The notes under the pieces: model-generated
Told to the model about the DNA's origin: nothing
Databases searched by the model: none
What the model saw: only the letters and a program-made list of their open reading frames with translations
Position numbers and translations under genes: made by a program
Shown here: piece after piece, positions 8,844-16,526 of the stretch
How positions within the stretch are numbered: the stretch's first letter is position 1
Layout: each line of letters starts with the position of its first letter
NCBI RefSeq assembly: GCF_016458275.1
Contig: NZ_JAEMHM010000004.1
Location: 1-64,000 of the forward strand
Reading direction: 5' to 3'
DNA length: 64,000 nucleotides
From: Geomesophilobacter sediminis
Lineage (GTDB): Bacteria; Desulfobacterota; Desulfuromonadia; Geobacterales; Geobacteraceae

Positions 8844-9695
8844 TCAGCGTCCTCCGTAGAGACTGTACCCGATCATGACCGCCCATAGCAGGCCAACCAC
8901 GAACAGGGGCCGGTCCTTGAGCAGCGACTCGGTCGGGTCGCCCCCCCCGCCATGCTTCACCCGTAATATGTAACGGAGCAGACCAAAGCAGCAGAGCGGC
9001 ACGGTATAGACAAACATGTGCCGGGAGATGACGTACATGGTGTAGGTAACCAGGACCGAGCCGCCGCAAAGGTACATCACACCTTCCAGATATCCTTCTG
9101 GGTAGTCTAGAAGCGCCTTTCGGTGTTCCCCCGCGGTCCCGCCGAGGAGGATTTTTTCGCTGAGCCGCTTGCCGGTGGCCAGGAACATGGCGAGCAGGAA
9201 AACCGAGAGAAAGAGCCATTCCGAGACCACGATGCCGAACGCCTCACCTCCCGCCTGCAGCCGGAGCAGGAATCCGGCGGCGATGCAGAAGAGGTCGATC
9301 AGGGCCAATTCCTTCAGACGCAGCGAATATGCCGACGATACGGCTAAGTACGAAAGGGTCAGCAGGAGGAAAACCGGAGAAACGAAGGCGGCAAGGAACA
9401 ATGAAGCGGCGAGACTGACAGCGGCGATCCACCAGGCCTGGGGAACGCTGACAGCACCGGAAGGGATCGGGCGATGACGCTTCTTGTCATGCCGAGCATC
9501 ATTGTGGCGATCCAAAAGGTCATTGACGACATAGGTGGAGCTGCTGGCCAGACAGAAGGAAAGAAAGGGAAGAGCCCCCTTCTGAGCTATCCCCGGATTA
9601 AGGATCGCCCCCCCAAGAAACGGCGGGAAGAAGAGCATGAGGTTCTTCAGCCATTGGGTGGGGCGTAACAATTTAACAGAGGCGGCAAGGTTCAT
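8844..9695 (-). CDS. UbiA-family polyprenyl-phosphate phosphoribosyltransferase-like protein
   Basis: This 283-residue integral membrane prenyltransferase has about eight or nine hydrophobic segments. The first Asp-rich motif is NDLLDRHNDARHDKKRHRP, followed by PIPSG. This is closer to decaprenyl-phosphate 5-phosphoribosyltransferase than to quinone-synthesis UbiA enzymes. A second motif IDLFCIAAGFLLR follows. By family it would move phosphoribose from PRPP onto a polyprenyl phosphate, making a lipid-linked pentose donor. The stop of the previous gene overlaps its start by 4 bases. The neighbour at 9692-11434, a GT-C-like membrane protein, is a candidate user of that donor, which is inference only. 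Confidence 0.8.
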   Translation of the reverse strand: MNLAASVKLLRPTQWLKNLMLFFPPFLGGAILNPGIAQKGALPFLSFCLASSSTYVVNDLLDRHNDARHDKKRHRPIPSGAVSVPQAWWIAAVSLAASLFLAAFVSPVFLLLTLSYLAVSSAYSLRLKELALIDLFCIAAGFLLRLQAGGEAFGIVVSEWLFLSVFLLAMFLATGKRLSEKILLGGTAGEHRKALLDYPEGYLEGVMYLCGGSVLVTYTMYVISRHMFVYTVPLCCFGLLRYILRVKHGGGGDPTESLLKDRPLFVVGLLWAVMIGYSLYGGR

Positions 9696-11434
9696 CGTTT
9701 CAACTTTTCTGCCAGCTTTTTCGCCGCCGGCTTGAAATAGGCATCGTCCGGGGCCTCTGCCGCGGCCCTTTGAAACAGAGTCCCGGCTCTCTCCTTTTCA
9801 CCAAGGAACAGGGCCATCTGCCCGCTGCGGTAGAGGTCAGCCGGGTTCTTGGTTTTGAGATAAAGCCGGTCATGGGTCTGGCCGATCTCACGGTAGATAT
9901 CCTTGGTGACTGCAGGAGTGTTTTTCCGGAAAAGGCGCTGCTCATCGATCTTCGCCAGGGTCCGCAGCGCTGCGGGATCCGCGGTGGCATCGTCTTGAAC
10001 CACTGACAGTATGAGCTTACGAGCCCCGTCGAGATCGCCGGCGCCAATCTTCAGGTTAGCCTGGTTTACGAACGGAAGGGCAAACGTCTTACCAGGATCC
10101 TGTTTCTTCGCCGATTCCAATTGGCGCTCAGCCTCGGCGGTACGCCCCTCGTTGGCCAGGGCTATGGCTAATTCATTCTTGATAAGGCGGGAATTGGGCG
10201 ACTTTTCCAGGGTGTCGCTGTAAAGCGTGACATTGCTTTGCCAGATGATGTTGCGCTGAGCGCTAAAAAACGTAGCGGGCACCAAGAGCAACATTACGAG
10301 GACCCGAGACGCCGACTCATGACCGAACCGGTTTCCCAAAGCCTGCAGCGAGCCTACCACCGCAATGGCGAAGAAAGCCGAGGGCAAGTAGAGATAGCGC
10401 TCGGCAAGCGGAGTCCAGGCAACACGACTCAAGGTGACGAGAATCGCAGGAGTTATCAGAACCGCGACGGTAACCGCAAGAGACAGAAGGGTCCCCCGTT
10501 TTCGAACCAGCACCAGTATCAGGAGCAGCGCCACCACGGCCAGACCGAGCCAGAAGTAGTTGTTATTGATCTGAAAAATTGCGAAATTCAGTGGGAGGGG
10601 CAGGAATAGCTTCTTCACATAGAAGCCGAACACCTTGAAGGAAATGCGCAGGGTGTTGAGAACGGTTCCGTTGCGGCCGACAAACATCTTGAAAATGGAA
10701 GTTGCGGCACTTGGCGCGGAAGAAAACCTGAGAAAGAGGTAAGCAAAGCCGCACAAGATGAACGGCCCCATAAGGATCCCCAGACGCCGCATCTTGTCTG
10801 CGGAAAAAACGCGATGTGTCGCGTTGTCGACCCCATTGTGATGGAACAGGACGATGAAACAGGCAGCAGGTAGAAAGAAGACCGCCACCTCTTTGCAAAG
10901 GCACCCCATGAGCAGAAAGAAGGTAGCCAGAATGTAATCGCGATACCGGTTTTCCCGGAGTCCTTTAAAAAGGAAAATGGCCGACGTGAGGATGAACACG
11001 GTGGCTAAGGGATCGGTGCGTCCCGAGATCCAAGAGACCGACTCAGTGTTGATCGGGTGCAGGGCAAACAGCAGAGCGCTTAACAGCGGAAGTTCCAGGC
11101 GCCGCTCGTCTTCATGCGAAAAAATTTGCAGAGCCAGCAGAAAAACGAGGACCGCGTTTACCGCATGCAGCAGGATGTTCTCCAGATGCATGAAGCTTTC
11201 GGTGAGATCCCAGAAATGCTTATCGGCGATGTAGGTCGACCAAAGCAGGGGACGGTAGTAATACCCCCCCGAGGGAAGAAAGACGGCACGCCAGTTGGTG
11301 CGCGCCTCCTCGGCAAGTGTCTGGATCATGTTGTAGTCGTCGACCGAATTCACGCCGCCAAAAAGGGCCGGGTAGTAAACGCCGAGCACCACGAACAAGA
11401 GGAACAGGATCTTGGCCCTACTGCCGAGCCGCAT
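9692..11434 (-). CDS. Membrane TPR protein, GT-C-like (TMTC / DUF1736 type)
   Basis: A 580-residue protein with about ten or eleven membrane segments in its first 420 residues and a soluble TPR-like region at the C-terminus (for example LIKNELAIALANEGRTAEAERQL). The N-terminal loop VNSVDDYNMIQ holds the acidic pair expected of lipid-phosphate-sugar dependent GT-C enzymes. FALHPINTESVSWISGRTDPLA is characteristic of bacterial TMTC-like proteins. The start at 11434 has a GGGGGGAGA ribosome binding site and overlaps the ABC ATPase gene by 17 bases. It may transfer sugars on the periplasmic side. Activity is not proven by sequence. Confidence 0.8.
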   Translation of the reverse strand: MRLGSRAKILFLLFVVLGVYYPALFGGVNSVDDYNMIQTLAEEARTNWRAVFLPSGGYYYRPLLWSTYIADKHFWDLTESFMHLENILLHAVNAVLVFLLALQIFSHEDERRLELPLLSALLFALHPINTESVSWISGRTDPLATVFILTSAIFLFKGLRENRYRDYILATFFLLMGCLCKEVAVFFLPAACFIVLFHHNGVDNATHRVFSADKMRRLGILMGPFILCGFAYLFLRFSSAPSAATSIFKMFVGRNGTVLNTLRISFKVFGFYVKKLFLPLPLNFAIFQINNNYFWLGLAVVALLLILVLVRKRGTLLSLAVTVAVLITPAILVTLSRVAWTPLAERYLYLPSAFFAIAVVGSLQALGNRFGHESASRVLVMLLLVPATFFSAQRNIIWQSNVTLYSDTLEKSPNSRLIKNELAIALANEGRTAEAERQLESAKKQDPGKTFALPFVNQANLKIGAGDLDGARKLILSVVQDDATADPAALRTLAKIDEQRLFRKNTPAVTKDIYREIGQTHDRLYLKTKNPADLYRSGQMALFLGEKERAGTLFQRAAAEAPDDAYFKPAAKKLAEKLKR

Positions 11435-12302
11435 CGTCTCCCCCCCTGACCAGCCCCAGGAAAAATTCCTCCAGATCCTTGCGCATCGGCTCGATTCGTT
11501 CGATGGAGGCATCAGAGGCAACCATCTCTGCCATGAATGCCTTCAAACGATCTTTGGGAATGAAGACCTCTTCCGTCGTCGTACCGTGGTGGGAGATCTG
11601 GATCAGGTATCCCTCCGCGCCCCGCTCCAAAACGTTGGCAACGCTGTCGACCGCAAGGAGACGTCCCTTGTTGATGACACCCAGCCGGTCGCAAATCACC
11701 TCGACGTCGTTGATGATGTGGGTGCTGAAAAAGACGGTCTTCCCTTTCTCCTTGAGTTCCTTGATGACACGCTTCACCAAGGCACGGCCGAGAGGGTCCA
11801 GGCCGCTCATCGGCTCATCGAGGATGTAGAGGTCGGGATCGTGCAAAAGGGCCTGAGCAAGTCCAAGTCGCTGCACCATCCCCTTGCTGTACCCACGCAT
11901 GGGGCGGTCGGCGGCCTCCTCGAGCTCGAGGAGGTTAAGGACCCGCACCGTTTCGGCAGCAATCCTGTCCTCCGGCATCCGGAAGGTCCTTCCCACCAGG
12001 AGCAGATATTCCCGGGCAGTCATGAAATCGTAAAAGGAGGGATTTTCGGGTAGGTAGCCGATCCGCATCCGGCCGGAGGCCTCGGCTACCGGCGTCCCGA
12101 ATACGTAGGCCATTCCCTCGGTGGGGCGGATCTGTCCCGTAACGGTCTTGATGGTCGTACTTTTCCCGGCGCCGTTGGGACCGAGGAAACCGAACACCTC
12201 CCCCTGTCCGATGGTGAGGTTCAGGCCCGAGAGGGCCTGAACCTCGCGCCCCTTCTTCCCTTTGTAAACGCGGGAGAGGTTTTGAATGTCGAGAGCGTTC
12301 AC
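11418..12302 (-). CDS. xapD: ABC transporter ATP-binding protein
   Basis: This 294-residue ATPase drives the ABC-2 type exporter encoded just upstream. Walker A is GPNGAGKST, the signature loop is YSKGMVQRLGLAQ (a variant of LSGGQ), and Walker B is LYILDEPMSGLDP. The C-terminal extension after the H-loop (FFSTHI) is typical of ABC-2 ATPases. It overlaps the upstream gene by 4 bases. In G. sulfurreducens the ATPase gene in this position, a few genes after pilA, is xapD, whose loss impairs anchoring polysaccharide and cytochrome retention. The symbol rests on that neighbourhood and not on a sequence comparison. Confidence 0.85.
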   Translation of the reverse strand: MNALDIQNLSRVYKGKKGREVQALSGLNLTIGQGEVFGFLGPNGAGKSTTIKTVTGQIRPTEGMAYVFGTPVAEASGRMRIGYLPENPSFYDFMTAREYLLLVGRTFRMPEDRIAAETVRVLNLLELEEAADRPMRGYSKGMVQRLGLAQALLHDPDLYILDEPMSGLDPLGRALVKRVIKELKEKGKTVFFSTHIINDVEVICDRLGVINKGRLLAVDSVANVLERGAEGYLIQISHHGTTTEEVFIPKDRLKAFMAEMVASDASIERIEPMRKDLEEFFLGLVRGGDDAARQ

Positions 12303-13138
12303 CTGGTGGTTCCCCCGAAAGCAAATTTGCTGGTGCTCCTGACTTTGCCGTCGCCTTCGAGGTAGAACCTCCCGCCGTACGGATCTTCAGGTATTCGCGG
12401 TATCTCACCGGAGCTGACCAGTTCGGAAACAGTGGCCGGCATCCGGTGGTGCGCCGTCTTAAACCGAGCCACAGCTTCGTCGAGCACCTTCACCGCAAGC
12501 AGCGCCTTGCGCCTGATCTCGAATACGTTCTTTACCTTCTGATCGCGAGATCCCTGCTCCATGTTGGCCAGGAACAGGATGCCAAGGTCGGTCCGTCCGG
12601 ACTCGTAAAAGTAGCGCGCCGCCAAAGTCGTGAACAGCGGCTCGTGCGAAAGATCGGCGGCCTTCTGCATGTAATGAGCGGCATCGGCATAATCCCTGAG
12701 AAAGTAGGCGTCGTTGAAGGCAATGTAAAATGGCAAGGTCCAGTCCTTGGTCCGGTACTTCATTCCGTAGGCAAGCAAACGGTTCACGTCCTTGGCGCGC
12801 CCGACCTCCCAGGTAAACGAAGCCTGGGCGAAGTAGTACGCGTCCAGGTTGTACGGATCAAGCCGGATGGCCGTCTCGACCGTCTTGAACATGTTGTAGT
12901 ATTCGGGCTTCCCGGCGGCAGCGGTCCGGTCGGTCACCGTCCCGTAATAAAAGAGAACCTTCAGCACGCACATTTCGGCAATCAGGGTCGAGAGATCGCC
13001 CGAAGTCACCTTCAGGATCTCCGGATCGGGAGTGTATCCAAGCTTGACCACCACAGGGCGGTGCTTGAGATAGGCGGTAAACGGAACGATCACCGCAAGG
13101 TAACACGCAACCAGCCCTGCAGCGAGGTAGCGCACCAT
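12299..13138 (-). CDS. Membrane-anchored TPR-like protein of the exporter operon
   Basis: This 279-residue protein starts with one membrane segment (LAAGLVACYLAVIVPFTAYL). A helical repeat region of TPR character follows (ETAIRLDPYNLDAYYFAQASFTWE, YADAAHYMQKAADLSH). Its tail YLEGDGKVRSTSKFAFGG is predicted to be extracytoplasmic. The start at 13138 is chosen because it overlaps the permease stop as ATGA and has GGGAG upstream. The upstream extension to 13531 is a shadow of the permease gene. It lies between the permease and the ATPase, so it is likely a periplasmic partner of the exporter. No named family was recognised. Confidence 0.75.
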   Translation of the reverse strand: MVRYLAAGLVACYLAVIVPFTAYLKHRPVVVKLGYTPDPEILKVTSGDLSTLIAEMCVLKVLFYYGTVTDRTAAAGKPEYYNMFKTVETAIRLDPYNLDAYYFAQASFTWEVGRAKDVNRLLAYGMKYRTKDWTLPFYIAFNDAYFLRDYADAAHYMQKAADLSHEPLFTTLAARYFYESGRTDLGILFLANMEQGSRDQKVKNVFEIRRKALLAVKVLDEAVARFKTAHHRMPATVSELVSSGEIPRIPEDPYGGRFYLEGDGKVRSTSKFAFGGTTR

Positions 13139-13941
13139 CAAGGAAGCTCCCGGCGGGAGAAAATCCAGACACAGATAACGAGGACCAGCGCAGTATAAAC
13201 CAGAAAGTAGCAAAAGGTATAGAGCAGACCGTTCCATGGCAGAAGCAGCCCGTATACCGCCAGCACCTTCAGATTGAATGCAGAGAAGTTGGGGATGATG
13301 TAATAAACGACGTGGGCAAGCCAACGGAACACCGGAGAAAGTGTCTTCCCGTAGGGGCCAGTGATGTACTCGTACACGTCCTGACTCGCGCTTCCGGCAA
13401 GGTAAATGGAAATGGTGCCGAAGAACGGGAGGAAAAAGGAGGTGCTCAGAGAAGAGAACAGCATCGCCAAAGCGGCCAGAAGGAGGTACTTCAAAGTGTC
13501 GAACACAACGGCGGTCCAGACGTTGGGCCACCGAACAGGCATATCAGAAGGATGGGCTCCGGCGGACAGGGCAATCACCAACGTTGAAGCAACTCCCAGG
13601 AGGAACGCGGAAGCGACCAGCACGGACGCAATCCCCGCATACTTTCCCAGCACATAAGTACCGCGGGATATGGGGAGCCCGAGGATGGAACTGGTGTAGC
13701 GACGTTCAACGTCCCGCCAGATGGAAGAAGCCCCCAGCAGCGTCGCGAGGAGAAGCAACGCCACGGATACCGCAGAAAGGGACAACGTAATCGACAATTC
13801 CTGCACCTGCCGCATGGAAAACACACTCAAGGATGGAACTAGAAGCAGCAGCACCAGCGAGACGCCGAACATGGCGTGGAGGATGCGGTCGCGGAGGGCC
13901 GACTTCAACGTAACATACAAAAGGTTGGCAATTGCGGTCAT
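13138..13941 (-). CDS. ABC-2 type transporter permease
   Basis: This 267-residue inner-membrane permease has six hydrophobic segments. Its N-terminal pattern LLYVTLKSALRDRILHAMFGVSLVLLLLVPSLS and the loop SSIWRDVERRYTSSILGLPISRGTYVLGK are typical of ABC-2 permeases such as those of the NosY / ABC2_membrane families. It would form the channel for the ATPase at 11418-12302. It lies 79 bases downstream of the pilA-C gene, with an intrinsic terminator between them, so the cluster needs either read-through or its own promoter. Confidence 0.85.
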   Translation of the reverse strand: MTAIANLLYVTLKSALRDRILHAMFGVSLVLLLLVPSLSVFSMRQVQELSITLSLSAVSVALLLLATLLGASSIWRDVERRYTSSILGLPISRGTYVLGKYAGIASVLVASAFLLGVASTLVIALSAGAHPSDMPVRWPNVWTAVVFDTLKYLLLAALAMLFSSLSTSFFLPFFGTISIYLAGSASQDVYEYITGPYGKTLSPVFRWLAHVVYYIIPNFSAFNLKVLAVYGLLLPWNGLLYTFCYFLVYTALVLVICVWIFSRRELP

Positions 13942-13960
13942 GAGAATTTATGGTTCCCCT

Positions 13961-13994
13961 AAAAACGAGGCGGGATACCAATCGGCATCCCGCC
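13961..13994 (-). terminator. Intrinsic terminator after pilA-C
   Basis: Read on the minus strand, an 11-bp stem (GGCGGGATGCC with GGTATCCCGCC, one G-U pair) closes a 4-base loop and is followed by TCGTTTTT. It sits 26 bases past the pilA-C stop and ahead of the polysaccharide exporter genes. Confidence 0.88.
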
Positions 13995-14020
13995 CCATAT
14001 TACCTGATGAGCGTCAGCGA

Positions 14021-14347
14021 CTATTGGGAAACCCAATCGCCCCCGGAGAAGTCAGCAGACGCGGTCCCAACCGGAGCAGCAGGGATGTCTTTCGCCGTGG
14101 TGCTGGAAGTCCAGATGGTAGCGTCACCAGAGGAGCTGGCGTAGGTTTTGGTCCCTTGAGTGTGATAGGTGCCAACGGTGTAGCCGGAGTTGTCGGCAGA
14201 GGACTTGTAGGCCAGCTGGACGTTGGTGGAAAGCTTGCCGTTGAGTCCGGTCGGGAGTGCAGTGCCATATGCCATCGTCTGAGCAGCGCCATAAGCAGTG
14301 GCTGCAGCCGCCAGAGTAAGCAGAGCGAACAAAATAGCTTTTTTCAT
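14021..14347 (-). CDS. PilA-C: secreted partner of the short pilin (Spc)
   Basis: This 108-residue protein has a Sec signal peptide (MKKAILFALLTLAAAATAYGA) and a small Ser/Thr/Gly-rich beta-type mature domain (TMAYGTALPTGLNGKLSTNV). It matches the pattern of GSU1497 of G. sulfurreducens, variously called Spc, a pilin chaperone, or PilA-C. That protein supplies the globular head that the truncated PilA (PilA-N) lacks, and the two associate. It is translated from AAGGAG, 61 bases after pilA, and shares the sigma-54 promoter. A terminator follows. The symbol is left empty because naming in the field is not settled. Confidence 0.82.
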   Translation of the reverse strand: MKKAILFALLTLAAAATAYGAAQTMAYGTALPTGLNGKLSTNVQLAYKSSADNSGYTVGTYHTQGTKTYASSSGDATIWTSSTTAKDIPAAPVGTASADFSGGDWVSQ

Positions 14348-14408
14348 ATCTGGAATCTCCTTATTACGATCCTTTTGTTAGGTCTGAGAACTCACTAAGT
14401 TCCGCAGA

Positions 14409-14618
14409 TTACCAGGGATACTTCTGGTTGTCAGCGAAGTAAGACTCCAGGTTGGTCTTGATGTTTTTCAGGTCGCTCTGAGCGGCGGAGTTGTAGGCTT
14501 TCTGCCGGTAGGACGCGAACTGCGGGATGGCGATAGCGGCCAGAATGCCGATGATCGCCACGACGATCAAGAGCTCGATAAGTGTGAAGCCCTTTTTGTT
14601 GCCCAGTTTCTTTAACAT
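14409..14618 (-). CDS. pilA: Type IV major prepilin PilA (short, aromatic-rich)
   Basis: This 69-residue prepilin has a 10-residue leader MLKKLGNKKG. After the G/F cleavage comes a 59-residue mature pilin beginning FTLIELLIVVAIIGILAA. Glu5, needed for assembly, is present. The protein has no globular head, as in Geobacter PilA, whose mature form is about 61 residues. Aromatic residues fall at F1, F24, Y27, Y32, Y50, F51, Y57 and W59. G. sulfurreducens has six, at 1, 24, 27, 32, 51 and 57. A longer reading to 14765 adds unrelated residues and ignores the AAGGAGAA-type site before 14618. It is transcribed from a sigma-54 promoter at 14716-14732 and regulated by the upstream-encoded PilS/PilR. 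Confidence 0.95.
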   Translation of the reverse strand: MLKKLGNKKGFTLIELLIVVAIIGILAAIAIPQFASYRQKAYNSAAQSDLKNIKTNLESYFADNQKYPW

Positions 14619-14715
14619 AGTGTCGTTCTCCTTTGTGTGTTGACCTTCGCTCCGGCGCCTGAAAAAATCTACGCCGCCATCGTCGGCACTATAAACTGAA
14701 AGACGGTCAACAATG

Positions 14716-14732
14716 AGCAAGAGGCGGGCCAA
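14716..14732 (-). promoter_or_regulatory. Sigma-54 promoter of pilA
   Basis: The minus strand reads TTGGCCCG-CCTC-TTGCT, against the consensus TTGGCACG-N4-TTGCT. GG and GC are ten bases apart as required. Transcription would start about 12 bases downstream (near 14704), leaving a leader of about 85 bases before pilA. The neighbouring pilR encodes the expected activator. Confidence 0.88.
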
Positions 14733-14809
14733 CATCAAGAACTCAAGTTGGCAGGAGAGTTTCACAAGGGATTGCGGCAGGTTGATGGAATGAGGTGGAA
14801 ATCGCGGGC

Positions 14810-14872
14810 TGTCAAAAAAACATCATGGTTGACAAATTTGGTACCGGGAAAGTGACATTTTTTGTCACTTTC
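14810..14872. promoter_or_regulatory. Palindromic enhancer-like sites upstream of pilA
   Basis: Two inverted repeats lie about 100 to 170 bases upstream of the pilA start. TGTCAA-N13-TTGACA spans 14810-14834. A 10-bp perfect palindrome, GAAAGTGACA with TGTCACTTTC and five T between, spans 14848-14872. Both carry TGTC cores like the PilR half-sites described in Pseudomonas. Their distance suits binding by an activator of sigma-54. The assignment to PilR is inference. Confidence 0.6.
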
Positions 14873-15057
14873 GTGCAATTGCAGAAAGCATAGCAGCGGC
14901 AGGGAAGGCAATAAAAATGGGCAAGAGGCTTACGTAACCGTCAGTTTATACATACCTTCTACGCCGTCCGCCCCCCCTACCCGCCCTGAGTTTCAAATAT
15001 CTGCACTCACCTCTGCAAGGGGGGAAACCTGAAGAGACGGGTGGTAAAGAAAGGGCT

Positions 15058-16434
15058 TCAGCTGTTGTCATCCATGCCGAACTTCGCCAGGCGGTAGCGG
15101 AAGGAACGGAAGGTCATCCCGAGCAGAGCGGCGGCCTTTTTCTTGACGCCGCAGCTTGATTCCAGCGCCTGGATCAGGAGCTTGCGCTCGATGGCGTCGA
15201 GGTAGGCCTGGAGGTCCATCCCTTCCGGAGGGAGGGTGGATTCGACCTTTTCCGGATTCACGCACTTGAAGTTGCGGACCTGGGGCGGCAGGCACTCCTC
15301 GGTAAGCACCCGGTTGCCTAAAACGACGCAGCGCTCCACCAGGTTCTCCAATTCGCGGACGTTGCCCGGAAAGGGGTAGAACAAAAGGGCCTGGGCCGCT
15401 TCTGGCGTGACGATTTCCCCTTCGGGGGTAAACGGTGCGTACTTCTGGTAGAAGTGCTCCACCAGGGGGATCAGGTCCTCGGGTCGCTCACGCAGGGCGG
15501 GCATCCGGACCGGGACGACGTTGAGCCGGTAGAACAGGTCCTCGCGGAAGGTTCCTTCTTCGACCTGTTCTTCGAGGTTTCGATTGGATGCAGCGACGAT
15601 CCTGACGTCTGCCTTGATGGAGGACTGCCCCCCTACCCTGCGGAATTCCCGTTCCTGGAGCACCCGCAAAAGCTTGGCCTGAAGTTGCAGGGGAAGCTCA
15701 CCTATCTCGTCGAGAAACAGGGTCCCGCCTTCGGCCTGTTCAAAAAGGCCGACGCGGTCCGAGATGGCGCCGGTAAAGGCCCCTTTGGTGTGGCCGAAGA
15801 GCTCGCTTTCCATAAGAGCTTCGGGAATGGCGCCGCAGTTGACGGCGACAAAGGGGGCGCTGCGCCGCGGAGAGTTGTAATGGAGCGCCTTGGCGGCCAG
15901 TTCCTTGCCGGTGCCGCTTTCCCCCATGATGAGGACGTTGGCGGTGCTTTCCGCCACCTTGGCAATGAGGTCGTAGACCTCCCGCATCTGTTTGCTCTTG
16001 CCGATGAGCCCACTGAAGCTGAACCGCTCCGATACCACCGCCTTGAGCCGCCGATTCTCGACCACCAGACTCCGCTTTTCCAGTGCCTTGCGGACGAGAA
16101 CCTTTACTTCCTCCACCTTGAACGGTTTCCCGATGTAGTCGTAGGCACCGAGTTTCATCGCCTCGACCGCCTGCTCGGCGGTGGTGTAGGCGGTAATGAG
16201 AAGAACCGCGGTCTCCGGGGCAATCTCCTTGATCCGCCCCAGCAGCTGAATCCCGCTCAGCCCCGGCATCTGCACGTCAGAGACCACCAGATCGTACGGC
16301 TCTCTTTCGAGATGGAGCAGGGCCTCTCCAGCGTTTTCCGCCTGTTCCACCAGGTACCCCTCCCCCTCCAAAAGGATGGCAAGGAACTCCCGCATGCTCA
16401 GTTCGTCATCGACTACCAGAATCCGCGTCTGCAT
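15058..16434 (-). CDS. pilR: PilR, sigma-54 dependent response regulator
   Basis: A 458-residue NtrC-type activator of pilA. The receiver domain covers about 1-120, with [11 protein letters not shown] at the phosphorylation site. The AAA+ domain covers about 140-375, with Walker A GESGTGKE and the sigma-54 contact loop GAFTGA. A Fis-type helix-turn-helix lies at the C-terminus ([23 protein letters not shown]). It sits downstream of its kinase gene pilS, with a short 9-bp-stem hairpin at 16477-16497 between them. It is expected to bind the palindromes at 14810-14872. Confidence 0.94.
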   Translation of the reverse strand: MQTRILVVDDELSMREFLAILLEGEGYLVEQAENAGEALLHLEREPYDLVVSDVQMPGLSGIQLLGRIKEIAPETAVLLITAYTTAEQAVEAMKLGAYDYIGKPFKVEEVKVLVRKALEKRSLVVENRRLKAVVSERFSFSGLIGKSKQMREVYDLIAKVAESTANVLIMGESGTGKELAAKALHYNSPRRSAPFVAVNCGAIPEALMESELFGHTKGAFTGAISDRVGLFEQAEGGTLFLDEIGELPLQLQAKLLRVLQEREFRRVGGQSSIKADVRIVAASNRNLEEQVEEGTFREDLFYRLNVVPVRMPALRERPEDLIPLVEHFYQKYAPFTPEGEIVTPEAAQALLFYPFPGNVRELENLVERCVVLGNRVLTEECLPPQVRNFKCVNPEKVESTLPPEGMDLQAYLDAIERKLLIQALESSCGVKKKAAALLGMTFRSFRYRLAKFGMDDNS

Positions 16435-16476
16435 CTAATAACTCCAGTTCAAATGTGGCACTCACACCATCATTCA

Positions 16477-16497
16477 CCCTCCCCTGGAAGGGGAGGG
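16477..16497. repeat. Small CCCTCCCCT/AGGGGAGGG hairpin
   Basis: A 9-bp perfect stem with a GGA loop lies in the 92-base gap between pilS and pilR. It belongs to the same loose class of C-rich intergenic hairpins as those at 40377 and 60636. There is no T-run, so a terminator is unlikely. Confidence 0.55.
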
Positions 16498-16526
16498 GAA
16501 TCAAGTAAACAAAATACCGAAAGTTT

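Noticed and set aside
12299-13531. 410-residue form of the exporter-operon TPR protein
   Set aside because: The extra 131 residues lie out of frame inside the permease gene. The ATGA overlap at 13138 is the better start.
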